DNA from: Furcasterigmium furcatum
Lineage: Eukaryota > Ascomycota > Sordariomycetes > Glomerellales > Plectosphaerellaceae
Length of the DNA stretch: 64,000 bases
Direction: 5' to 3'
Assembly: GCA_001599815.1 (NCBI GenBank)
Contig: BCIA01000002.1
Coordinates: 2,949,626 to 3,013,625, forward strand
The position numbers were made by a program, and so were the translations under genes. Below are positions 48,902 to 59,717 of this stretch, one piece after another. Position 1 is the stretch's first letter. Every line of letters begins with the position of its first letter. The notes beneath the pieces were generated by a model, which was given only the letters and a program-made list of their open reading frames with translations, searched no databases and was not told where the DNA came from.

Positions 48902-49287
48902 GTCTCCCTGTGTTGGTCTGCCGTTAAGGTCTGGAATCTGGGTGCAATTCGTGGCCGGAAGGGTACGATGGGGGCGTCCGTGGTTTATAAGTTTAAATAT
49001 CATGACAGGAGCTTGTAAGTCGGCTGGCCGGCCGGCCTGCAGGTGGCCAGTGCTTCCCAACTGTCAGAATATTGCACCATTGCTCGCACTGGTGATTGGC
49101 TATCGGTGTCGCGAGTGTGGGTCCACCCTCGCACGCCATCTCATGACTCAGGGGGCGGCGAAAAGGGGCTCGGAGGACCGACACCCTGACTGGCATGGAC
49201 GTCCATGGGGAAATGGGTGAGAGGGACTAAAGGTGTTCGGTTGTCATTGATCTAGTAAAACCGTGACTTGATGTTGATTCTTTCAGT
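48902..49287 (-). promoter_or_regulatory. Upstream region of the SconB/Met30 gene
   Basis: On the minus strand a TTTAAACTTATAAACC-like AT-rich element lies at about 48985-49001, roughly 85-100 bp before the chosen ATG, and could serve as the TATA region. A frame runs through it in phase with exon 1, but its residues look like promoter sequence. The far end carries the 3' UTR of the THADA gene. Confidence 0.45.
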
Positions 49288-52200
49288 CTACCTCAAAAAC
49301 TCCAGCAGATCAACTAACAACCCATGGAGTCTCTTCTCCTCCGCCAGAGCTCGCAACTCACCCAGCTTCCGCTCCACGTCCCCTGACCCAGATGCCTTGC
49401 GCACCGCAACACCGCAGAGCACGACCCGGGCACACACGGCGTACACATCCGCATGCGTCGCCCATCCCATGGCCCCATCATCGTGTGCCGCCGCATATTC
49501 CAGCAGCGCATCCAGCCCTTCCGCCGTCCAGGATGCCAGCTGCTCCGTCTCTTCGGGCGTAACCGCAGCCAGGGCCGCGAACGCGCCCGTCCAGCGCCGA
49601 GACTCGCGCACCTCGTCGATGTAAAGGTTCTGCTCCTCTACCGCGAACAGGGCGTCGTCGTACTCTAGTGCCTGCGTGAGCTGGTCACACGCGGGCGTCC
49701 AGGCGGCAGAGCAGACCATGCGGCTCATCACGAGGGCGGTGAATTCGGGCGCCTGGCTGAACGAGTCGCAGAGGTGGGCAAGGAGACGGTCTGCGGCCTG
49801 GAGGGGGATGAGGAACTGGTTGTCCAAGATGGGGCGGGCTGCGAGGGATGCGACTTCGCGGACGTCTTCGTCGTCGTCATTGAGGGCGTCGTAGAGGGCT
49901 ACGAGGACGGGTAGGTAGATTGTCGTAGTCGGGAGGGACGTAGAGAAGGAGAACGGCGAGGCGGCGAAGAAAGACTGGAGCGATGTTGCCGCAGCGAAAC
50001 GTGTGTCAAAGGGCTGCCGGGTGTTAGAGACGCCTCTTAGGTGAGAGGAGAGTGAGAGGGAGACTGACCTTGTCATCTGTGCCTGCATCTGCGACCATGG
50101 CACTCCACTTCTTGATGTCTGCCGCGAGGTTTCCACCTTGGATTCCCTGTCTCAGCACCTTCGTCGCGATGATGCATCCGCTCAGACGAATGATGGCGTT
50201 GTGAAGCGTAGGGTTCATCGGCTTCTCCAAGCAGCTCTGCCACAGCTCGCGCAGCTCCTCGTCCGACGGGATGTCGTCCAGACGACCCTCCTTCAGGAGA
50301 TCATCCATCAAGTCTGCAAGGTTTTGCATCGCCACGGCCCGCGGCTCGGCCGAATTGGTGTGCCAGCACGTCTCAACGTACAAGATCCCGAGCTGAGAGG
50401 CGGCACCTTGGAGCACCGTCTGGTGATTGAAGATCTGCGGAATGGCTTCGAGCATGTCTACGGCGGCCTCGGGTTTGTTCATTGATGTGGCGAGGGCTTT
50501 CGAGGAGAAGATCCCCAGCTGGTCCCGCTCTCGGGCATAGTGCACCTGCTGGATAGCGAGCTGCCCGTCGAGGAGAGCATGAGTCGCGAACTCAGGCTCT
50601 GGCTGGAGAAGTGCGTCCTCGGTGGTTGCGGCACATTGCGGTACAGTAAATGCCGAAACCAGGTTGAGAATCTCGATGTACGTAGCGTTTGCCTCCGAGC
50701 ACTTGGCGAATGTCGCGGAGGAATCCTCATGCAGTTTGATAATCAAATCAAGTAGACGTGGCACATCCCCTGGCCATAGTCAGTACTCATACAGGAAAAG
50801 ACACTCCCAGAGGGTACTTACTGCGAGCAAGATCCGGTGATACATCGGTCAATCTCTCAAAAATGTACTTGGCGGTGAGGAGAACACCATGCAAGCGGTT
50901 GGCGGGCAGCGAGCTGGCCACCGTGTCGGTGCCAAAGATAACTCCGGCGAGTGCAGAAATCCAGTCATTGTGCAGCATGAACGAGCAGAGCGCACGAGCC
51001 GCCATGTCCCGAACGTGCCAGACGGAGCTTCCCAGGTACCCGGAAACAAGAACATATAGTTCGTCTCGCAAAGCCTCGGGCGGTCCGGCTCTTCGGATGA
51101 TGTCCAGCGCTGGGAACACCGACTCGGCGGCGATGGTCCCCGTGCTAGGCTTCATCACATCCTGGCCGCTGCGCAAGAGACTCAGAAGTACTTCCGGGAG
51201 AATCGGGTACTGGTGGTAGCGCAACCTAGTAGCTTTACCATCCCATCCGGCGTCTATCGTGGCCTTGCTCTCATTCGTGCCGAACAAGCTGTCGATTAAA
51301 CTGCGGAGAAGGAGAAGACCGCTGTTGCGAATGGCCCATCTGGAATTGCATCGTTAGCTCAAGGCGGCGGGAACGGTTATGGGTAGAAACTCACACTTCA
51401 GACTTCAGGCATCCGGCAGCGAGTTCGAGGCATTTAGGGATGTGCTCTTCGACCTTGCCGAGTTGTGCTAGCTGGGAGCTCTTCATAACATCCTTCAAGC
51501 TGTTCAGGGCGTGTACTTGTGGCAGATTGGAGCCGTCCGTCTCCGACACGAAAGCTTCCTTCTTCGCGATGTCGGTAAGATCCTGGATGACTCTCTCGAA
51601 AGGGGGCGACGTGGGATCTGCTGACAGGATGCCGGTGATCATCGACGGGATGCCAGCAGACCTGCGAGTTGTCGAGACATGTGTCATGATACACTTGCGA
51701 CTGCCCTGAATGGGGGTAAGCTTCCGATGTTTGCAAGCTGGAGGGAGAGAAATCATACCATATACCAATGATCCAAGAAGGTCGTGCCAGAAGGGAGATT
51801 TTTGGATGCTTCATCCAGATGTTTGACAAGCTGACAGCATGTTGCGAACGTGAGAGACACCGTTGAGAAAGCTCCACGATGTCGAAGATTTGCGAGCTGG
51901 TCGAACGTCAGGTCGCCTACAGCCTCGAAGACGTCCACACTTGGTCGGACGACGCTTGTCTGCGGTTTCGCTTTGAGGGCCAGAACAATTGTCCGCATCA
52001 AGTTGCTGGCCTCGTGAACAGCGCGGAAGCTGTAACTCAACACATCTTTGGTGTCGAGGCCCTCGGTATCCTCCAGCTCCTGAGGAAGATGGCCCTCGGG
52101 AGAATCGTCGCAAAGCACATGCCTCACAGCATCCCATATGCGTTGGCAGCATTTGACCAGTCGGTTTTGCAGGTTGAAGAGACACTCGAGCTCGGAACCG

Positions 52201-54313
52201 GAGTATCTACCCTCAATCGTCGTTTGCCATACAAACCTGCATGTGTGAGCGATGGACAGGGGCAGATAGGAGACAGGGGCACGTACCGAAGAGCCGCAAA
52301 GTAGCTGTGCGCAGGGGCTTCCAGCACCGCCCTGCCCAGATCGAGCTCGGCAATAGAAAGCTTGCCCTCGAGCAGATCAACTAGCCCTGCCACTACGAGA
52401 AGCCTCTCAGCTTGGGTTTCACGGAAGCGGCACAATAGCTCGTAGGTCCGCGCAACACCATCAGAGTGGTCCGCCCGGGCTGTTCTCTTTGCGAGGGCCT
52501 CCGCTCGTGACAAGAACTCCGTGATAACGGTGGGGGCCGCCTTCGGCCCGAGCGTCTTGCTGAATCGCTTGTCGGAGAAGAGCAACTTTAGGATATCAGT
52601 GCTCGTGGCCCTCACGTCCTCGAAAGGATCCATCACGAGGTCAAAAAGGGCGCGGGCCCATTTAGCGTCGAACTGATCGAAGAACGGGAAGTCGACTGTG
52701 CTTGAGTCCCATAACTTGCCTTCAGCCAGTTCCTCCTTGATGATAACCAATGTGGCTCTCAGCACGGAGTAGTGTCTTTGATAGCTTGCAGTAGGGATAA
52801 GCTCGGACTTGAGAAACTTAAGAAGCCAGGCGAGGAAGTCCCCATGAAGGTCCCATGACGTTTGCAGTCGCTCCCGTGGCCAGGTCCTGGTGGCCTCGGT
52901 AGTCTGGCTGATATTACCCTTGGGGGCCGGGCCTTTCAGTTCCATCGTGTCAAGGCGCTCGATGGCTTTGCGGAGGACGGGTATCGCGCCTCTTGCGCGC
53001 TTGTACATGCTCTTAAGCTTGCTAAGGAGCTCCATGCGGAACCGCGCGCTGGGATCTGCGAAGAAATGAGGCAGATGGGTTTTCAAGAGCCGCAGCGAGG
53101 GCTCCGAGAAAGGTCTTGTGGTCGAATTGGAAGACACCACCAACGACAGCGCAAGGGACCGTACTTCTGTGGCAGGGTGCGACAATACGGCGTTGAGCAG
53201 AGATTCTTCCAGTTCAACGCAGTTCTTTGTCGGCGCTGCTTCGGGATCTGGAGAATGGTCAGTGGAGGCTTGAAAATAGATTCCCAGGTCAATACCAACC
53301 AGGCTCATCCACGATGCCGACCTTCTTCCCGACTTCAAGGGCAGTGAGCCTCAAGAGGGTGTTGAGGCCGACGTCGTCGCCTGATGCCGGGGAAATGGCA
53401 TCATCGGTAATCATGTGCCGTAGCAGTTGGAGTGACTGGGCCTTATCGTCCTTGAAAAGAGGCAAGAAGACATAGTTCTTTATGCTGTCCAGCAGCCCAG
53501 GGGTTGTTTCGAGGCCGGCCTGGAGCCACTCCAACCACACGTCTAGGGTGAAGGCTTCACCATTCTTGCCCTGCACGGCCCCAGGAGGCGCCCGGCAAAT
53601 GGCCTGGTACGCAGTCACGATGTATCTTCCGGCAATGGCGCGGATGTAATAGACGGCCATGCGGAGGAACAACTGAGCAAAGATTTCATCCCAAAGATGG
53701 AGGGACGACTCCCACTGGATCGTCGAATGTACCCTCTTGTAGCTCTCACCAATGTCCTCAACACTGAAGAGGCCCTTGGCGGTAAATTGGTCTAGGGCCT
53801 TGAGTGACGACTTCACCAAGGGCTTTGTGGACTTTCGGCCGACGATGGAGATCAGCGCATCCACGACGGCCGTCTTGATAGAATTGCCAATTTCGGGTGA
53901 GGTGTTCTTAGTAATGAGCGTCGGCAGGAGATCCAGGATCAGCCTCATGGACCGATGCTGCTCAACCTCATTCCACTCGATGAAGAAGTTGAACAGGCTC
54001 AAGCTCACTTCGCGGGAGAAGGCCCATTGCTTGATCTCCGGCACCCGAGATTTCGTGCAGCACTCAACAAAACCGCAGAGCTTGACACATGAAGTGATGG
54101 CAGTGCTCTTCGCGTGGGCAGATTTAGCCAGCAGGTCGTCGAAGTTGGCCTGAGCGGTGCTGGAACGAAGTCAGACGAGGTGGCCTGGTATCGAGCGTGA
54201 CTCACTCACCGGACCTGAGTTTGGGCCTCTTGGTCTTCAAGCCACCTCAGGAGGTCAATGGGCTTGACGAATTGCTCATGTGTGAGCTGCCCCAGGTCTG
54301 ACATTCCATCCAT
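49288..54313 (-). CDS. THADA/Trm732-like tRNA 2'-O-methyltransferase partner
   Basis: Eight minus-strand exons: 54313..54210, 54159..53300, 53247..52287, 52236..51759, 51705..51395, 51339..50822, 50769..50069 and 50013..49288. They give about 1552 aa and every junction keeps frame. The protein is built from helical HEAT/ARM-like repeats. The central block diagnostic of THADA/DUF2428 reads RIWDAVRHVLCDDSPEG, KDVLSYSFRAVHEASNLM, VTTRRSAG-like SRKCIMTHVSTTRRSAGIPS and EVWAIRNSGLLLLRSLID. Late repeats are also visible: DDEDVREVASLAARPIL. Yeast Trm732 (about 1420 aa) pairs with the methyltransferase Trm7 to 2'-O-methylate position 32 in the anticodon loop of tRNAs Phe, Trp and Leu. The same scaffold role is inferred here. 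It has no catalytic domain of its own. It is divergent from the ribosomal protein L10a gene, linking two translation genes. Confidence 0.88.
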
Positions 54314-54630
54314 GGCCGCTGTTGTTGAAAAACCTGCGCACTAACACGCGGCGACGAGAAAAGGGGTCCAGGGGCTGATGTTTTTTTGGTTTGACTCGCC
54401 ACAGCAAGCTGGTCACACTCCGGACCAGCAGACGCCACTGTTGATATGTGATGCCGATTTACGAGCTGGAGGATGTAACCAGAGTCCAGGTTAACCGGTA
54501 TCCAATGCGCCTGGTCTGTCTGGATTCTCTCCACATGCAATTCTTCACTGTGAGAATTGGACCTCCTCAGGATCTGGGGAAGGCGCACGGGCCACCTACG
54601 GCGAAGAGTCACCACCACGAACCAGGCTAG

Positions 54631-54637
54631 TCACGTG
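54631..54637 (+). promoter_or_regulatory. TCACGTG, Cbf1-type E-box
   Basis: An exact TCACGTG lies 144 bp before the L10a ATG. In Candida albicans, Cbf1 with Tbf1 drives ribosomal protein genes through this kind of site. Binding here is inferred from sequence only. Confidence 0.5.
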
Positions 54638-54657
54638 TTCGTAGTCCACAGAAAAAA

Positions 54658-54664
54658 AACCCTA
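54658..54664 (+). promoter_or_regulatory. AACCCTA telobox, Tbf1-type site
   Basis: AACCCTA follows an A8 run and lies 20 bp downstream of the TCACGTG. It matches the RMCCCTA consensus of Tbf1, which serves ribosomal protein promoters in many ascomycetes. Confidence 0.5.
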
Positions 54665-54780
54665 TCCACCAGATTATTTATGGCCACCGCCCTGAACCGA
54701 CTTTCTGCCCCTCCATCACTCAACCAACCCATCACCCATCGACAATCCGTGCTACCAGATTTCTGGGAGATATCGTCAAG

Positions 54781-55649
54781 ATGTCGAGTATGTTGCATCC
54801 CGGAGGAGACAGTCGATAGTCGACAACGGTGCAGCGCCTTGCTTGCTGCCTCTGGCGAAGCGCTGCGGCGATTGGAGACTGTCGACTTTTTCCTGGTTTC
54901 GCTTCTGGCGATGGATTGCTGACCAGCTTCCCACAGAGATCACGGTTTCCAACGTCCGCACTCAGGTCGGCGAGCTCCTGGAGTACTCGACCGAGAGTAA
55001 GTTTTTTCCCGCCTTGGCGGCACCCGCTGTCTCAGTTGCACTCGCTGACATTTCGCCCCCAGCCAAGAAGAGGAACTTCCTCGAGTCCGTCGAGCTCCAG
55101 ATCGGCCTCAAGAACTACGACCCCCAGCGTGACAAGCGTTTCTCCGGCACTGTCCGCCTGCCCGTGGTCCCCCGCCCCAACATGGCCATCTGCATTCTTG
55201 GTGACCAGCACGATATCGACCGTGCCAAGCACGGCGGTGTTGACGCTATGTCCGCCGACGATCTCAAGAAGCTGAACAAGAACAAGAAGCTCATCAAGAA
55301 GCTCGCCCGCAAGTACGACGCCTTCATCGCCTCCGAGGCCCTCATCAAGCAGATCCCCCGTCTCCTCGGTCCCGGTCTGTCCAAGGCCGGCAAGTTCCCC
55401 ACGCCCGTCTCCCACGCCGACAACCTGTCCGACAAGATCACCGAGGTCAAGTCCACCATCAAGTTCCAGCTGAAGAAGGTCCTCTGCATGGGTGTCGCCG
55501 TCGGCAACGTCGGCATGACCCAGGAGCAGCTCGTCGGCAACATCATGCTGGCCATCAACTACCTCGTCTCCCTGCTGAAGAAGGGCTGGCAGAACGTCGG
55601 AAGCCTGACCATCAAGGCTTCCATGTCTCCCCCCAAGCGTCTCTACTAA
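54781..55649 (+). CDS. 60S ribosomal protein L10a (uL1)
   Basis: Three exons, 54781..54787, 54937..54996 and 55063..55649, give 217 aa, the usual length of eukaryotic L10a. The first exon encodes only MS plus one base, and the intron splits a Lys codon (MSK ITVSNVR). Long introns right after the start are common in fungal ribosomal protein genes. Signature stretches include [60 protein letters not shown] and [14 protein letters not shown]. uL1 forms the L1 stalk of the large subunit, which moves deacylated tRNA out of the E site. Codon use is strongly biased to C-ending codons (AAG, CTC, GTC), as in highly expressed fungal genes. It is divergent from THADA. Confidence 0.97.
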
Positions 55650-58436
55650 GCGGGTCGCCGCCTCTTGATTTGCCTGGTGGTTTGCGCGCCGTCGAGACGC
55701 GGCCTGGGGGTCAAGTCTCGACAAGGAGAAACCATTTACTGGCAAGGGGTTAGCTCGCCCGTGGTGAATTGTGGCACGTTAATATCATCCGCGTTCTCCA
55801 CGATCTTATTGTTGAACCATCCCGTGATGTGGTGCTCGCATTGCTGTTCTAGTTGGGATGGAGGGAATCTTGGCGGTTGGCGGTGTGCCGACGACCCGAC
55901 ACCGTGACATTGTGACGTTGGTAGGTGAGGCAGGCAGGGCGGATCGAGATTTACATATGAAGCCCTGGATCAGGGGCAGGTTGCGACGTGAAAAGTACGC
56001 GTGTGTCGCACAATGCGCGGGCGAAGCATTGGTCAAGCTTTCCAGCAGGCAGGCAGATGTGCAGGATGTGCAACATGTTGTAACAAAAGAGGCACGGGAC
56101 CCGCCGCTGATCGTTGGGAGACAGGCAGTTGGCAGGCCGGCGGTGGTGATGTCTCGGTCGGTCTGCGATGTGACCGACCGACCGACACACATTGGACATG
56201 AATACTTGACACCGTACTTGTTGGAGATGCCTGTTCAATGTTCGGATTGCCGACATTGGGTCGAACATCGGCCCGTCTGGACCAGGTCGGATGGGCAGGC
56301 CTGTTGGGCTGGGATATTTACCCGCCCGATCAGTTCGAGATGCGGTGATATTAGCCAGCATATGAGGATGCTCGGAGGAGCAAGCCACGGCGCAGCGGCC
56401 GATCGGATCCCGGGAGCGGCTCCCTGCTGATTGCCAGTGCTAGAGTGCTACAGTGCAACCCTCTGGGATGAGATGTGATCTGTTGTGAAGACTAGCACGA
56501 GTTAGCAGACGGGCCGGCGCAAGTAAGCCGCATCTTATTCGATCTCCCACGGAGGCCATCACCAACGGACAAGAGGAATGTCTCGCCATGGTTGCTTTTC
56601 TCCGAGAGGAATGTGAGGGGCCCGGGGGCGCATGACAGTAGTGTCGACCCCTGGGCGCCAACTGCCCTGGCTCTGGCAAGGGGCCGCACTGAAGAGGCGA
56701 ATCGAGCAACACGCCCGAGACATTGGACACATCGTGAGGCACGCCGTGGGGGGCAGGCAGGCAGACAGACAGAGGGGATGGAAGAAGAATGGCGGATCCT
56801 CGGGCCAGTCTGCACAAGAATTGGCCGTCGGGAGATGGCCGTTTTGCCGCGATGGCTGATGCGACGACGGCGGAGGATCTGCCAACTCGGCCCATCTACG
56901 GCGACTCTTTTTTCGTTTGCAGACCGCCCGATTTGCCCGAGTCCACCTGCACGCAGGGCGACGGCGCGGAGACAACCCCTTTCCTCCTTCCTTTCCAGTC
57001 GACGACGAACGGTGAGTTGCGGTTGCTCCAAGTTCGGCAGAGTTTTGCTCTAGGAAGGATCGTCATCAAAGCACGACAGAATAGCCATGGACTGAATGAC
57101 TGCGCGGGAACTTCCAGCTGCAAAGCACTAACACGTGTGGTCGGTGGCCCCCGCCAGGGTTCATGCGAGCCTCAATCCCGCCCCTAATGGAAAAACCCCC
57201 CTGTTTAGCTTGATAAGGAAACCCCGATCCATGACCTCGACAGCACTTCGGCGATATCCACTCATTCTGCTCGGAAACATGTCCACGCGGGCAAGCATCG
57301 AGCCCAAAACCCAGAGGGCGTCCCGTCGTCCACGCTATCATGCAGTGAAGCAAGCCCGGAGTGGATGAACTAGAGCACGGACGGGCCCGGCATTGATCCA
57401 TGGGTGATGAGCAAGCCCCGTGGCTTCGTGAGGTCATGCTGGGTCTCTCCAAGAAACGGACGCTTGACGATCCTTGGTAGCCCGGGCTCTTGTTGTTCTT
57501 CGTCTCGCCTTTTCTTCCAAACATCTCACTCCCCCCGGCCCTGATTTCTCCGCCTTCATCATCCGTCATCAATCACACCGTCCCCCTCCCCCGGTGCTTA
57601 GCCAGCCAAGTGTCTCGTCTCGAGAACAGACACCTCCCCGGCACAGAAACTAGGTACATACAACACGTACACTACCCAACCCTTACCTCCATGTCCATTT
57701 TTGTTTTATTTCCACACGCAAACCAAGGCATCCATCTCGACGATCCACAAGGAATGCTCCGCGTTTGAACAAGAGTCCCCAGCCCTCCTCCCCTCTGAAA
57801 TACGACACAAGGCTCCCTTCCTCCGCATCCCTCTCGCTCGACCTGTGTCAGGCTCCTCGCTAAACACACTCGATAATCCTCCGAGGGTCTCGGTCTCACC
57901 TTTATTCTTCTCCTCCCACAACCACCACCCGCTTCAACCATCGTGCAAAGCCCAACACGGCACGAGTCATACCCAATTCCAGCCCAGATCCCTCTCCAGC
58001 AAACTTCCAGAAAACAAACCCACGACTCCGGGCTGCCTCTGCAGCTCCTCGCCCCGGAGAACGCCTCCTAGCTGAAAATAGAGACACTCTCACACACGCG
58101 CCGCCACGACCCGCATTCCGCCCGTCCAGGTATTGTCTTGGACCACGGCGCCCACCAGACCACTCCCCGGGGCCAGGAACACGCTTCCAGAGGGGGTAGA
58201 AGATACAAGAAGGCGTCCTTCCCCGCGGCCCGGGAACGCCACAGGTCTTGGGTCTCCTCGACTTGAAGTACTGTACAGTACAGTACGTGCTCCGTACGTA
58301 CGTACCTCAAAGCCAGCCACGGGCTTGCCTGCTCGGTCTACGTCACGGTTCCCCTTGGCTCCGCGAGCATCACCAGACGACACAGGCTGTCGTCGACGAC
58401 CGACCTCCACCACCACCGCCGCGACGCTCTATCACC
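55650..58436. other. 2.8-kb spacer, no supported gene
   Basis: The first part carries the L10a 3' UTR. Frames of 130-180 codons around 56.5-57.5 kb overlap on both strands and show no domain. From about 57.5 kb on, the plus strand is C/T-rich with many CCTCC and CCACC runs, typical of a long fungal promoter and 5' UTR for the small gene at 58437. A GTAC-rich patch lies at 58268-58305. Confidence 0.5.
58268..58305. repeat. GTAC/TACG short repeat patch
   Basis: A low-complexity, self-complementary stretch made of GTACTGTACAGTACAG and TACGTACGTACG units. It can fold on itself in RNA or as a DNA cruciform and lies 130 bp upstream of the small membrane protein start. Confidence 0.6.
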
Positions 58437-58628
58437 ATGGACACAAATAAGCGTCTCGAATTCGGCACATGCCTGCTGGATTCGCAAAAACCCATCTGCG
58501 GCATCAGGCGCAAAATCTTCTGGATCTGGGTCGCGGGTGGCGTCACCGTCATCCTCATCGCCATCGGTGTCGGCGTCGGGGCCGGATACGCCCTGAAACC
58601 GACCAACAACGCTGACGCCGGGCCTTGA
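58437..58628 (+). CDS. Small single-pass membrane protein
   Basis: A 63-aa frame from ATG 58437 in ATCACCATGG context, the best initiation context in this stretch, preceded by a C/T-rich leader. It has a short polar N-terminus with two Cys residues, a basic stop-transfer-like GIRRK, one hydrophobic helix (IFWIWVAGGVTVILIAIGVG) and a Gly-rich end, VGAGYALKP. The glycine pattern GVGVGAG after the helix is common in fungal single-pass membrane proteins of unknown role. No cleavable signal is apparent, and the N-terminus with its positive charges is likely cytosolic. It could be the first exon of a longer gene, but I see no convincing continuation before the stop at 58626-58628. Function unknown. 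Confidence 0.45.
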   Translation: MDTNKRLEFGTCLLDSQKPICGIRRKIFWIWVAGGVTVILIAIGVGVGAGYALKPTNNADAGP

Positions 58629-59717
58629 GAGTGCGTCATGGGGGGCTTCACGGACAACGGCACGCCCAAGTGTGTTCGCCGATGAAGCTCAGAACTTTCC
58701 ATTTACGGTGCTGAGGGGCTTCGGAACCCTCGGGCTGGGCCTTGTACAACGCCGCAGGGACCGGTCCTCCGCGCGGCTCGCCGGCACATGAGAACCGGTC
58801 TTAAATCCGGTGTTCCGGCTTATCGAGCAATCCGGCCGCCAGATGAGCTGCGGGAACAAGCTGCCAAGGGCTTCGGGCGGCCCTGGAGTAGGCGGACAGC
58901 AAAGCATGGGCCTTGCAAGCACTCGGTCGACATTCCAACACGCCAGCCAGACAAGCAACCAGCCAGGACGGAATTCGGATATCGACAGGATGCACGCAGG
59001 CCGGCATTCGTCTTTCCCATTCATCAAGGTCTGGCGATAAGCCCAACGTCCAACACCACCGAGGCGACACGGAAGTCAACGAGCCGGTCATCTCGTGGCA
59101 TCCTAGAGAGACCTGTACATCTCCAGCCCCAGCTGCCGCCGGCTCTTCGCCAGCAACTGGTCACCCTGCAGCCCGTTCGGTGACCACATGCTTCCAGGGT
59201 GAACCCATGGGAGAGAGGATACGCCCAACATGAAGGTGTGATTCGGCACAGGCATCGAGGGTACGGGTGCCTTGCAATCATGAGAGGATCTCTGTTCGGC
59301 TTTACGTATTCGACGCATGAATGATGCAGGCGTTTTAAAAGGGAGAATTTTGGGGATATGAGGACATCAGCAGCGAACTTAAACGAGACAACTCCGTCTA
59401 GAGACGGCACAACAGACTGGACATAGAGATCATAGATATGGAAATCACAACAGAATCAGACCGTCTCCCCAGAGAGGCCCAAGCACACACCACCCCCTGG
59501 TGATCATCAGAGCCGAAGACAGGATCGTGCATGCATGCAGGAGGGGTCCGACCCTGGACGCCCTGCCCGTCCGTGTCTTGGCAAAGCTTGACCGGGCTCG
59601 CACATGTCACACCCTGCATCGTCACTCTGTGCGTTGCCTGACATCACAGGGAAATGGACACGCCGTAGAGCGGAAATCATCGCTTGGTATCATAACGCCC
59701 CTCTACCGGGCCGGCCG
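58629..59717. other. 1.1-kb spacer, no gene seen
   Basis: Convergent 3' ends of the small membrane protein gene and SMP3. Only short frames without motifs occur. Confidence 0.5.

Larger units (their letters stand above)
54314..54780. promoter_or_regulatory. Bidirectional promoter of THADA and L10a
   Basis: A 467-bp spacer between two start codons, holding both promoters. The L10a side carries the TCACGTG and AACCCTA sites and an ATTATTTATGG element at about 54671-54681. The sites are nearer to L10a, which needs the stronger promoter. Confidence 0.6.

Noticed and set aside
48581..49060. SconB start at 49060 or at the Met near 49000
   Set aside because: This part overlaps an AT-rich TATA-like stretch and lacks family resemblance, so ATG 48901 was preferred.
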